Below are positions 26,944-35,081 of a stretch of 64,000 bases of DNA, piece after piece. The notes below the pieces were generated by a model. The model ran no database searches and was not told the DNA's origin. It was given only the letters and a program-made list of their open reading frames with translations. The position numbers and the translations under genes are program-made. Numbering within the stretch: the first letter of the stretch is position 1; every line of letters begins with the position of its first letter. Location of the stretch: assembly GCA_016218715.1 (NCBI GenBank), contig JACRDG010000040.1, positions 58,277-122,276 on the forward strand, in the 5' to 3' direction. This stretch comes from Desulfomonile tiedjei. GTDB lineage: Bacteria; Desulfobacterota; Desulfomonilia; Desulfomonilales; Desulfomonilaceae.

Positions 26944-27636
26944 TCAGCGACTGTACTTGTGCAGCAGCCGCATGAGTTCCCGTCCCGCAGGTGAAGCCCT
27001 CCCTCGCCCTCGGAAGAAGATGTCGATAAGTGAGGCATCGGATTCGTAATAGGATTCGTTGGCCTCCCAGTCGGGTTCGATGATGCTCCCTTTGACCGAA
27101 ATCCCGACGAAGAGGCCCTTGGCTCTCGAATAGGAGAGAATGCCCGCGCTCAGGTTGACGTCCGTGCTCGCGGAGGCGTCGCGGCCAACCGGTCCGGCTG
27201 CCACGGAGGCATCAGCGCCCACCGTCAGTTTGTCATGAAATAGACTCTTGAGCCCCACGTCCGTCATCACCAACAAGACCAGATCTGTGGACTGCACTCC
27301 GATCTGCCAGCCGAAACTTCCCCCCATCAGCGTAATGAAGGCAGGTGGCCCCCATTTGGACGTGCCGGGGTCTCGGCGCAGGATGACCCCTTTGCCGTAA
27401 TGCCCCCCCACGCCGAGGCCGGCCTTCAGGACCGACGGGAAGATAATGATTCCCTTGCTCCGTCGGAGCAGATCCGCGGGAATGCTCCCATCCGGCGCCT
27501 CCATAACGTCCCTGATGACGCGGGTGCAGTCCTGGAGGCGATTTTCCAGTTGCATCGGGGGGTTTGCTCCGGCAGTCCAGTGAAGGCTGAATACGGCCGA
27601 CACCACCAGAGCGAAAACAACCAAACGCCGCTTCAT
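26944..27636 (-). CDS. Exported SYLF (Ysc84-type) lipid-binding protein
   Basis: A 230-aa protein with a Sec signal peptide (basic start MKRRLVV, hydrophobic core to about residue 20) followed by a SYLF/Ysc84 domain. Visible marks are RSKGIIIFPSVLKAGLGVGGHYGKGV (given in part: GIIIFPSVLKAGLGVGGHYG), GGSFGWQIGVQSTDLVLLVM and YSRAKGLFVGISVKGS. SYLF domains bind phosphoinositides in eukaryotes; in bacteria these are exported proteins of unclear role. AAAGGATCC precedes the start at 27636. Confidence 0.88.
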   Translation of the reverse strand: MKRRLVVFALVVSAVFSLHWTAGANPPMQLENRLQDCTRVIRDVMEAPDGSIPADLLRRSKGIIIFPSVLKAGLGVGGHYGKGVILRRDPGTSKWGPPAFITLMGGSFGWQIGVQSTDLVLLVMTDVGLKSLFHDKLTVGADASVAAGPVGRDASASTDVNLSAGILSYSRAKGLFVGISVKGSIIEPDWEANESYYESDASLIDIFFRGRGRASPAGRELMRLLHKYSR

Positions 27637-27853
27637 ACCGGATCCTTTCCCACCGCGGAAGACGGATGACGAGCGCCGCGGCCGGCGCGTTGCGCAATGT
27701 AACGGGCCGTTCAAAGCATCCCCGGACCCGAGGGAAGACGTCAGAGGTCTTCACGGCATCACGTACCGTCTTATATCCAGAACCCGGAACTTCTTCAAGT
27801 CGTCTCGGCCACTGGAAATTACCCACTACGGTCGGCGACGGGCGCGTTTTCCC

Positions 27854-27884
27854 TTGACACGGAACCGAGAAAGTTGATTATGAT
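27854..27884 (+). promoter_or_regulatory. Possible promoter of the branched-chain amino acid ABC operon
   Basis: Perfect TTGACA and TATGAT, but the spacer of 19 nt is longer than optimal. It lies about 57 nt upstream of the binding-protein start. Confidence 0.4.
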
Positions 27885-27940
27885 CACTCCGATAAGTTTT
27901 TGTACTCGAGTTCAAGCTTTCTTACGTGAAGGAGTCCGCG

Positions 27941-29131
27941 ATGAAGAGGTTTGCGTTTCTTGTGGGCGTCGTGCTGGCAGTGGGCGTGAGCCTGGCCGGG
28001 ACGGCACTTGCGGCCGAAGGTCCCATCAAAGTAGGAATCGTCTTGCCACTGACCGGGGAACAGGCCCAATTCGGCGAAATTGAAAGAAATTCCTTCCAGA
28101 TGGCCGTCGAAGAGATCAACAAGGCCGGCGGGGTTAACGGTCGCACCATCGAACTCCTTATAGAAGACGATACGGGTAAGCCGGATGTCGGCCGTTCTGC
28201 CGTTGAGAAGCTGATCTCGCGCGATCAGGTCCCGGTGCTTACCGGAGGCTACTCTTCATCCGTGGCATACGCGATCTGCGCGGTGGCCCAGCAGCGGCAG
28301 GTGCCTTTTGTGGTTACCACCGGCTCCGCGGACAAGATTACCGAACAGGGTTGGGACTACGTCTTTCGGCTTTGCCAGCCCGTCAGCGAATACCCCAAAG
28401 CGCTCAACTCGTTTCTCGGAGAGGTGGTGAAGCCCAAGACCGTCGCTATCCTGTACGAAAATACGTTGTTCGGGCAGTCCGGCGCCAAGGATTTCGCGAA
28501 AGAGTGCGAAGAGGCGGGCATGAAGGTCCTGTTAAAAGAAGGGTACGAGCATGGCGCAATTGACTTCAAACCGCTGCTCATCAAGGTCAAGGCGGCCAAG
28601 CCCGATTTCTTGTACATGATTTCGTACGTCATGGATGCCGCGCTCCTCATGAGGCAATCCAAAGAGTTGGATCTCAGCCCCAAGTTGTTCGTAGGCGGAG
28701 GCGCAGGGTTCACCCTCCCTGAATTTGCTAAGAACGCCGGCGAGGCAGCGGAAAATGTCTTTACAGCGGCGCTCTGGTCCGAGCTGGTCCCCTATCCCGG
28801 GGCGAAAGCGTACTACGAGAAGTACGTGGAAAAATTCAAGACCCCAACGGAATACCATGGAGCGGAGGCCTATGCCTCGATGTACGTCGTGGCGGACGCA
28901 CTCAAGCGCGCCAAAGAATTGACGCCCAAAGGAATCCGCGAAGCCCTCGTGACCACAGACATGATGACCGCCTTTGGTCCGGTCAAGTTCATCGCCTACG
29001 GCAAGAAGAAGCAGCAGAACTCGCTCCCGACCTATCTGATGCAATGGCAGAAAGGGGTGCTGGAAACGGTGTGGCCCAAGAACGTCGCCACCAAGCCGTA
29101 TGTGTACCCGACACCTGCCTGGACCAAGTAG
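27941..29131 (+). CDS. livJ: Branched-chain amino acid-type ABC transporter, substrate-binding protein
   Basis: A 396-aa periplasmic binding protein of the Leu/Ile/Val (Peripla_BP_6) type. The signal peptide ends near TALAAEG (residue ~25). IKVGIVLPLTGEQAQFGEI begins the first lobe, and VPVLTGGYSSSVAYAICAVA is the ligand-binding loop region. AAGGAG precedes the ATG at 27941. It is followed by genes for two permeases and two ATPases, making a full uptake system. The ligand could be an amino acid, amide or aromatic acid; it is not decided by the sequence. Confidence 0.92.
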   Translation: MKRFAFLVGVVLAVGVSLAGTALAAEGPIKVGIVLPLTGEQAQFGEIERNSFQMAVEEINKAGGVNGRTIELLIEDDTGKPDVGRSAVEKLISRDQVPVLTGGYSSSVAYAICAVAQQRQVPFVVTTGSADKITEQGWDYVFRLCQPVSEYPKALNSFLGEVVKPKTVAILYENTLFGQSGAKDFAKECEEAGMKVLLKEGYEHGAIDFKPLLIKVKAAKPDFLYMISYVMDAALLMRQSKELDLSPKLFVGGGAGFTLPEFAKNAGEAAENVFTAALWSELVPYPGAKAYYEKYVEKFKTPTEYHGAEAYASMYVVADALKRAKELTPKGIREALVTTDMMTAFGPVKFIAYGKKKQQNSLPTYLMQWQKGVLETVWPKNVATKPYVYPTPAWTK

Positions 29132-29382
29132 ATAGCGCCGTGAACGCGCGTGAGCAAGTATCGAGGTAGAGCTGCTACGCGTTTCAGAATCGTTGCTTAT
29201 TGACGGATTGTGGCATTCGTCTTCCGGTTCCGGATCTGCGGTCCAAGTTTTCAGGCGTGGTGACGCAGTTTGCCCAAGTCCAGCCCGGCAAGGGGCAAGC
29301 ATGCTGCGCTCATAGACGCCGGACTATGCGTGAAGACTGGAAGATGATCCAATCCGAAGCTTGAATGAACAGCGGAAAGTAG

Positions 29383-30258
29383 ATGGAAGTCTTTCTTCAG
29401 ACTCTCGTAGCCGGAATCCTCAAGGGCGGGTTGTACGCCCTGATCGGCCTTGGCATGACGCTGATCATGGGCGTGATGGGAATCATCAATCTTGCCCACG
29501 GGCAATTGATGATGATCGCCATGTACGTCACCTATGTGTTGTTTCACTACATGGGGGTGGACCCGTACTATGCCCTCATCGTCAGCATGCCGTCCCTGTT
29601 CGTTCTGGGGATGCTCATCCAGCGGTTCCTCTTGAATCCGCTGATGAAGGTAGAGGCGATCCTACCGGAAAACCAGGTGCTCATGACAGTGGGTATCGGC
29701 ATGGTCCTCACCGAGGTGATCCGGTTTATCTTTAGTTCCAATTACTTGTCCGCGCAAACCTCGTACTCGTCCGAGGTGAGGTTCGTTGGCGGGATATCGA
29801 TCTCGTACCCCCTATCGATCGCGTTCGTCGTTGCGACCGTTCTCACGTTGGCCCTGTTTTGGTTCCTGATCAAGACCGATCTGGGACGTTCGATCCGCGC
29901 GGTCTCCCAGGACCCGGAAGCAGCGGAGTTGATGGGGATCAACGCGGAACGCATCAAGATCATCACCATGGGCCTGGGGTCGGCGCTGGTGGCTGCCGCG
30001 GGTACCCTGCTCCTGCCGATCTATTATCTGTATCCGGACATCGGCGGCCCGTTTACGCGCAGGGCGTTTGTCATCACCATTCTCGGAGGGCTCGGTTCTA
30101 CAGTGGGTGCGATATTCGGCGGCGTGACGCTGGGTTTGGCGGAGGCCTTCGGATCGACGTACATCGGCATGGAATTTGAAGAGATGATAGGGCTGGTGAT
30201 CTTCTTATTGGTCCTGTTGTTCCTTCCGGGCGGTTTCAAACGCCTCACCAAGGTTTGA
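29383..30258 (+). CDS. livH: Branched-chain amino acid-type ABC transporter permease LivH
   Basis: A 291-aa inner-membrane permease with about eight hydrophobic segments. LYALIGLGMTLIMGVMGIIN and LAHGQLMMIAMY at the N-terminus and the cytoplasmic loop GRSIRAVSQDPEAAELMGIN (contact with the ATPases) are LivH marks. A 250-bp gap without recognised features separates it from the binding-protein gene; the livM start follows after 6 nt. Confidence 0.92.
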   Translation: MEVFLQTLVAGILKGGLYALIGLGMTLIMGVMGIINLAHGQLMMIAMYVTYVLFHYMGVDPYYALIVSMPSLFVLGMLIQRFLLNPLMKVEAILPENQVLMTVGIGMVLTEVIRFIFSSNYLSAQTSYSSEVRFVGGISISYPLSIAFVVATVLTLALFWFLIKTDLGRSIRAVSQDPEAAELMGINAERIKIITMGLGSALVAAAGTLLLPIYYLYPDIGGPFTRRAFVITILGGLGSTVGAIFGGVTLGLAEAFGSTYIGMEFEEMIGLVIFLLVLLFLPGGFKRLTKV

Positions 30259-30264
30259 TCGGTT

Positions 30265-31275
30265 ATGAAACAGTACTCCGGTGCAATTCTTCTGCTGGCC
30301 GTTATGTTGGTTTTCCCCTTGGCAGTCCAGGACGCGTACTATCAGCACCTGATGATTCTGGTTTTGCTCTGGGTGGCAATCGGTTCGGGTTGGAACCTCA
30401 TCTCGGGGTACGCCGGCCAGGTGTTGTTCGGCGCGGCAGCTTTTTTCGGGGTGGGGGCCTATACGGCAGCGCTGCTATCCCACAAGCTGGGGATATCGGC
30501 CTGGTGGGGCCTACCCCTCGGCGCGGTGATCACGTTCGCGCTCGCACTGCCGTTCGGCTGGGTCTGTTTCCGGTTGCGGGGGCCGTATTTTGCACTCGCC
30601 ACGCTGGCTTTGAACGAGATTTTCCGGCACATCGCGACCATATGGGAATCGCTCACCGAGGGGATGGTGGGGATCCTCGTCATGCAGACTTTCGTATCGA
30701 AGGTCCCTTACTACTACATTGCCCTGGGGATCGCGGTGGCGTCGGTGCTGACCGTTGAAATAGTGGTCCGGTCGCGATGGGGATACTACTTCGTGTCCAT
30801 TCGGGAGGATCAAGACGCGGCAGAGAGCCTGGGGATCGACACCCTCCGATACAAGAGTGTGGCGCTGTGTCTGTCCTCTTGCATGATCGGGCTTGCCGGC
30901 GCCTTGTACACCAATTACATGGGATTCATCGATCCGCGGGTAGTGTTCTCTCTCCATGACGTATCGATCGCAGCGATCCTTGTCGGGATAATCGGCGGCG
31001 TCGGAACCGTCTCCGGGCCTGCGGTCGGAGCGTTCATCATGGTCGCGGTCATGGAAATCTTCAGGAGCGGTGGGTTCGGGTTTCTGGGAAAATTGAGCAG
31101 CGCGACCGGCTCGCCTTTTGTCGCGACGCTCACCAAATACATTAGCGAAGCACACGTGCTCAGTTTCGGCCTCCTCGTCATCTTTGTGATTCTCTACCTG
31201 CCCAACGGCGTGGTGGGGGACTGGCCCATTTTGAAGAAGAAACTCCTCTTCTGGAGGAGGCAGGCAACTGTTTGA
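30265..31275 (+). CDS. livM: Branched-chain amino acid-type ABC transporter permease LivM
   Basis: A 336-aa permease, partner of LivH. LISGYAGQVLFGAAAFFGVG near residue 45 and the loop SIREDQDAAESLGIDTLRYK (about 185-205) are typical, as is the C-terminal IGGVGTVSGPAVGAFIMV. About nine hydrophobic segments are seen. It lies in the livJHMGF-like order with 6-nt and 4-nt spacing to its neighbours. Confidence 0.92.
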   Translation: MKQYSGAILLLAVMLVFPLAVQDAYYQHLMILVLLWVAIGSGWNLISGYAGQVLFGAAAFFGVGAYTAALLSHKLGISAWWGLPLGAVITFALALPFGWVCFRLRGPYFALATLALNEIFRHIATIWESLTEGMVGILVMQTFVSKVPYYYIALGIAVASVLTVEIVVRSRWGYYFVSIREDQDAAESLGIDTLRYKSVALCLSSCMIGLAGALYTNYMGFIDPRVVFSLHDVSIAAILVGIIGGVGTVSGPAVGAFIMVAVMEIFRSGGFGFLGKLSSATGSPFVATLTKYISEAHVLSFGLLVIFVILYLPNGVVGDWPILKKKLLFWRRQATV

Positions 31276-31279
31276 GGGA

Positions 31280-32011
31280 ATGATGGCCTTTTTTGAAGCC
31301 AAGAACATCACCAAATTTTTCGGGGGCCTGGCCGCGGTCAACGGTGTCAACTTTCGGGTCGAGCAGGGTCAGACCTATGGATTGATCGGCCCCAACGGAT
31401 CGGGCAAGACGACTATCTTCAACCTGATTAACGGGTACTTCCCCCTCACCACAGGAGAGATCTACTTTGGCGGACGAAAGATCTCCGGGCTCAAGACATA
31501 CCGTATCTGCCAAGAGGGGATCGGCAGAACCTTTCAGGTGGTCAAGCCCTTGAAACGCATGACCGTGTTGGACAACGTGGTCGCGTCCGCGTTTCTTCGG
31601 ACCCGGAGCAAACGCGAGGCCGTGCGCCTAGCCGAGGAGACCATCGCTTTCTGCGGCCTGACGGCTCACAAGGACAAGCTCGCCAAGAGCCTCCCCATTG
31701 CTTCCCGCAAGAGGCTCGAAATTACGCGAGCGCTCGCCACGAAGCCGAAACTGTTGCTCCTGGATGAGACTGCGGCGGGCCTCAACCCGTCCGAAGTGGA
31801 CGAAGCCATTCGCCTGATCCGGAAAATCAACGAATCGGGAATCACGATCATTATCGTGGAACATATCATGAAGGTGATCATGACGATTTCCGATCGCATA
31901 CTGGCCATAAACCACGGCATGGTGATTGCCGAAGGAACCCCGGCCGAAGTCGCTTCCAATCACGAGGTGGTCGCAGCGTATTTGGGAGAGGATTACGATG
32001 CTCAAAGTTGA
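31280..32011 (+). CDS. livG: Branched-chain amino acid-type ABC transporter ATPase LivG
   Basis: A 243-aa ATPase. Walker A is GPNGSGKTT (near residue 36). The ABC signature is unusual: SLPIASRKRLEITRALA, where the canonical LSGG(Q) is replaced by PIASRK. Walker B LLLLDETAAGL and the LivG-specific ending GTPAEVASNHEVVAAYLGED are normal. LivG proteins often have a Y/G-rich signature (LPYGxQR), so this variant is within or near the family range. The start is ATG 31280 or 31283. It overlaps livF by 14 nt. Confidence 0.92.
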   Translation: MMAFFEAKNITKFFGGLAAVNGVNFRVEQGQTYGLIGPNGSGKTTIFNLINGYFPLTTGEIYFGGRKISGLKTYRICQEGIGRTFQVVKPLKRMTVLDNVVASAFLRTRSKREAVRLAEETIAFCGLTAHKDKLAKSLPIASRKRLEITRALATKPKLLLLDETAAGLNPSEVDEAIRLIRKINESGITIIIVEHIMKVIMTISDRILAINHGMVIAEGTPAEVASNHEVVAAYLGEDYDAQS

Positions 32012-32702
32012 GCATATAGAAGTGTATTACGGGGATCTCCAGGTCCTCTGGGACGTGTCGTTTGAAGTGAGACAGGGTGAGATCGTTGTACTTCTCGGCG
32101 CCAACGGCGCGGGAAAATCGACGACCTTGAAGACGATTTCGTCCCTTCTCTCGCCAGGTCCTGGGACGATAACGTTGCAAGGGCGAAGATTGGATGCCGT
32201 CCCACCGGACAAGGTCATCGAGTACGGAGTGGCGCACGTGCCCGAGGGGAGGCGACTCTTCTCGGAAATGACAGTGGAAGAGAACTTGATTGTTGGAGCG
32301 CTCAAAGGAGAGGCCAAGGCCAAACGCGAGGAGACCATGAAATGGGTGTACAGCCTGTTCCCCAGGCTCCACGAGCGGAAAAAACAGCCTGCGGGGACTC
32401 TGTCCGGAGGCGAGCAACAAATGGCTGCCATTGGGCGAGGTCTCATGTCCCTCCCCAAATTGATCATGTTCGACGAGCCTTCGCTCGGTTTAGCGCCCAT
32501 TCTGGTATCGGAGATTTTCGGGATCGTGAAGACGATCCACGAGCAGGGGGTGACCGTTCTCCTGGTGGAACAGAACGTGAAGCATACCCTCGCCATGTGC
32601 GATCGAGCTTATATTCTTGAAAACGGCCGTGTTACCATGACCGGAACGGGGGAAGAATTTCTGAATAACCCTCAGGTGAGAGAAGCGTACCTCGGCGTAT
32701 GA
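31998..32702 (+). CDS. livF: Branched-chain amino acid-type ABC transporter ATPase LivF
   Basis: A 234-aa ATPase with Walker A GANGAGKST (near 37), the signature LSGGEQQMAAIGRGLMS (near 135) and Walker B LIMFDEPSLGLAP, followed by the switch His region LLVEQNVKHTLAMCDRAYIL. The ATG at 31998 is within the end of livG, giving translational coupling. It ends the five-gene uptake operon, which a hairpin repeat then closes. Confidence 0.93.
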   Translation: MLKVEHIEVYYGDLQVLWDVSFEVRQGEIVVLLGANGAGKSTTLKTISSLLSPGPGTITLQGRRLDAVPPDKVIEYGVAHVPEGRRLFSEMTVEENLIVGALKGEAKAKREETMKWVYSLFPRLHERKKQPAGTLSGGEQQMAAIGRGLMSLPKLIMFDEPSLGLAPILVSEIFGIVKTIHEQGVTVLLVEQNVKHTLAMCDRAYILENGRVTMTGTGEEFLNNPQVREAYLGV

Positions 32703-32714
32703 GTGAGACCAGGT

Positions 32715-32762
32715 CGCAATCCAAAGAGTAACTTTGTGGGGAACTTCTTTGAATTGAATGCG
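32715..32762. repeat. Dispersed hairpin repeat, copy D (short)
   Basis: CGCAATCCAAAGAGTAAC on the left and CTTCTTTGAATTGAATGCG on the right form a dyad around GTGGGGAA. It lies between convergent livF and the BtuR-like gene, as expected for a bidirectional terminator. The CCCC arm of the long copies is missing. Confidence 0.65.
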
Positions 32763-32770
32763 GATCGGCG

Positions 32771-33247
32771 TTACTTGACCTCGACTGCCTCAGTCACCAG
32801 ATCTGCGGCTGCGATCAACGGCTCGGGCACATCGTTTCCTGTGACGATGACGTGGACATCCTCGGGCCTGCTCCTGAGAGAGGCCACTATTTCCTCCGCG
32901 GCGACGAGACCGGTCTTCAAGATGTCGGTCAACTTATCCAGCACAACCACCTGAAACTTTCCGGAAGAAATGAGCTGCTCGGTGAAGCGCCAGACTTCCC
33001 GCACGGCTTGAGTCTTCTCCTCGACCGCGCCGGATTCCGTTTCGAGTTTCTCACCGAGCCTATGGATTTCCAGCCGAGGATGCGACCAGTTGGTGGCAAT
33101 TGCATCTGCGGTTTCTCCGTTCCCTTTTGCGAACTGGACCAGGCACACCCCAAAGCCGCGGCCAAGTGCCCTGAACATGGTGCCGAGCGCCGGTGCGGTG
33201 ACCTCTTTGACTCTCCCGGTTACGATGATGAACAAACCTTTCTTCAA
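32771..33247 (-). CDS. BtuR/CobO-like protein with a degenerate P-loop
   Basis: A 158-aa homologue of cob(I)yrinic acid a,c-diamide adenosyltransferase (BtuR/CobO/CobA). Recognisable parts are TMFRALGRGFGVCLVQFAKG, VVVLDKLTDILKTGLV and VIVTGNDVPEPLIAAADLVTE, which match the usual order. The phosphate-binding loop, normally G-x-G-K-G-K-T-T, reads GRVKEVTA here. ATP binding of the normal kind is therefore doubtful, and the protein may have another role. The reading frame is otherwise intact and of normal length, which argues against a pseudogene. Confidence 0.78.
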   Translation of the reverse strand: MKKGLFIIVTGRVKEVTAPALGTMFRALGRGFGVCLVQFAKGNGETADAIATNWSHPRLEIHRLGEKLETESGAVEEKTQAVREVWRFTEQLISSGKFQVVVLDKLTDILKTGLVAAEEIVASLRSRPEDVHVIVTGNDVPEPLIAAADLVTEAVEVK

Positions 33248-33278
33248 GGGACATCCTCTTCGATCGGGTCTTTTGGCA

Positions 33279-34952
33279 TCAGGTCTTGTCCAAGTCGGTC
33301 CTCTGGAGGACTTTCGTGAGTTGTACCCGAATCCTCGCAGTACTCGTGGAAATTACTGCAAGCATTCTCAGAGTCATCGCCATCCCGCGCAGGAGCATGT
33401 ACACCGCAACGGAAAACACAAGAAGGAGCGCGCTCGCAAGGAAGATTGCTACCAGCAAGAGGTACCCTGGATCAGCCGTGACAAACGGTTGAAAAACAGC
33501 CAATGAGAGAAGGTAGGCGCCGGCCCCGGCGAAACCCAACGCGAGTGCCAGCAGGAGTACCGCAAAGATGCGCATGGCGCCGGCCAGAGATTCCGGGTTG
33601 AAGTCAGGTCGGTACTCGTCGCCAAAGGCAGTTGCAGGCTCTGCGGATTGCTGGCGATCTGCGACCGCGCTTCGCCGCGCCAGGGGCGAGAACGACTCCG
33701 GAGCTCTCATCGAGACTGGTGGCATCGCCGGGCCACCCGCGGATGCCCGTTCAGCTTGCTCAGACTGTCTGCGCTTGACTTCCCCGTACTTGGCGACCGA
33801 AATCCCGCACGCAGGACACGTTTGGAAAACCCTGCTCTGCGGCTGACCGCATGCTGGGCAGTGCCAGGGAGGGCGGTCCATTTCGCGAGGCGAGACGGCC
33901 GGGATTTCCGTGACGTCTTGTCCGGTGGATTCATCGGGGTCGGCTTTCGCTCCGGACATGGGAAGGGACGGTTCGGCGCCCCGAACGCTCGTTTCGATTA
34001 AAGGTTCGATGGGAAAGGGGGCAGCGGCAGGCTCGGGGTCGGGTGCCGGTTCGAGCGCCTCGGTTTCGGAATGCTGCGCTTCCGCTGCCTGCTCTTTCGC
34101 CAGTGCCTTGGCTACTACGTCACCGCTTATCAGCGCGGTAGTTCGCGGTGCCGGCGGTTCCGGTTCCTCCGTGATCCGAATCTCCTGGACCGATAGCGCA
34201 GGGGCAGGCTCTGAGACGGGTTCGTCCGGGGCACGGGTTTCGGATGGGCCTCCGCCTTCCTCTGTGTCCGTTATCACGCTGACGGTTTCTTCCACGGGCT
34301 CTTCGAGAGGGGCGTCGATTCGCACCTCTTGAACGGCCGGGGGAGCGGGACGTACCTCCGGAAGCGTGTCGAAATCGGCTTCAGCAACCGCGAGGTCTTC
34401 GGCCCTGATGTCATCCGTGATCAGCAGGGCAGCATCCGCGTCGTCCCGAAGTACCCTGCCGACCGGTTCACCCCAGGGGGGATTTTCGGGTTCCACTTCC
34501 TCGGATTCAGCGTCTGCCTGAATCCCGGTGACAAGGAGCGTAGCGCCGAGTTCCTCCTCAGCCAACTCCACGGTGGTTTCTCGCGAAAGTTTGTTCTCAT
34601 CGAGATCCGCTTCTTTGATCAGTCCGGCCTGCAGGAGCTGCTCGAACAGGTTCTGGACTCCTTTGCCCGAGAGTCGGTACTTCTTCATCAGCCCCCGGTC
34701 GGACATGCCGGATCGGATATCGCTGATCACGTCTTTTGCCGACACCTCTCTCGGTGCGGAAGGAGCGATCAGCCCCTGACCGTCCTTGTCGGATCCGTAT
34801 GACTCGTGCAGCAGTCCCGCTTTCACCAGCTTGCCGAACAGGCTCTGCAAGCCCTTCGCGGAGAGATTGTACTTCTGCATCAGCGCGGCGTCATCCAGAC
34901 CGGAGCGAATGTCGTCCAGCACGGACTTTGCATCGATCTTCGGCTTAGCCAT
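33279..34952 (-). CDS. Membrane protein with duplicated HTH-like repeats and a zinc ribbon
   Basis: A 557-aa protein of unknown role. The N-terminus has two copies of a ~40-residue helical unit (about 7-47 and 68-108), each of the form D-I-R-S-G-x5-L-M-x-K-Y-x-L-S-x-K-G-x-Q-x-L-F, resembling a helix-turn-helix. A long acidic, Pro-rich low-complexity region follows, then the zinc ribbon CPACGQPQSRVFQTCPACG (near 380), almost the same as in the protein at 9443-10990. Two hydrophobic segments near the C-terminus (about 465-490 and 500-530) suggest membrane anchoring. GGGGAA precedes the ATG at 34952. Confidence 0.72.
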   Translation of the reverse strand: MAKPKIDAKSVLDDIRSGLDDAALMQKYNLSAKGLQSLFGKLVKAGLLHESYGSDKDGQGLIAPSAPREVSAKDVISDIRSGMSDRGLMKKYRLSGKGVQNLFEQLLQAGLIKEADLDENKLSRETTVELAEEELGATLLVTGIQADAESEEVEPENPPWGEPVGRVLRDDADAALLITDDIRAEDLAVAEADFDTLPEVRPAPPAVQEVRIDAPLEEPVEETVSVITDTEEGGGPSETRAPDEPVSEPAPALSVQEIRITEEPEPPAPRTTALISGDVVAKALAKEQAAEAQHSETEALEPAPDPEPAAAPFPIEPLIETSVRGAEPSLPMSGAKADPDESTGQDVTEIPAVSPREMDRPPWHCPACGQPQSRVFQTCPACGISVAKYGEVKRRQSEQAERASAGGPAMPPVSMRAPESFSPLARRSAVADRQQSAEPATAFGDEYRPDFNPESLAGAMRIFAVLLLALALGFAGAGAYLLSLAVFQPFVTADPGYLLLVAIFLASALLLVFSVAVYMLLRGMAMTLRMLAVISTSTARIRVQLTKVLQRTDLDKT

Positions 34953-35081
34953 GGCTGTTCCCCGCGGCGGATTGATTCCAGGTAGCGGAAAGTATGCCGC
35001 CGACAGCAAGAAATTGCAAGAATTTCAGAATGGTATTCCGTTACAGCAGAGGAACGGTCACCATGGTTCGAGGCACGGGCA

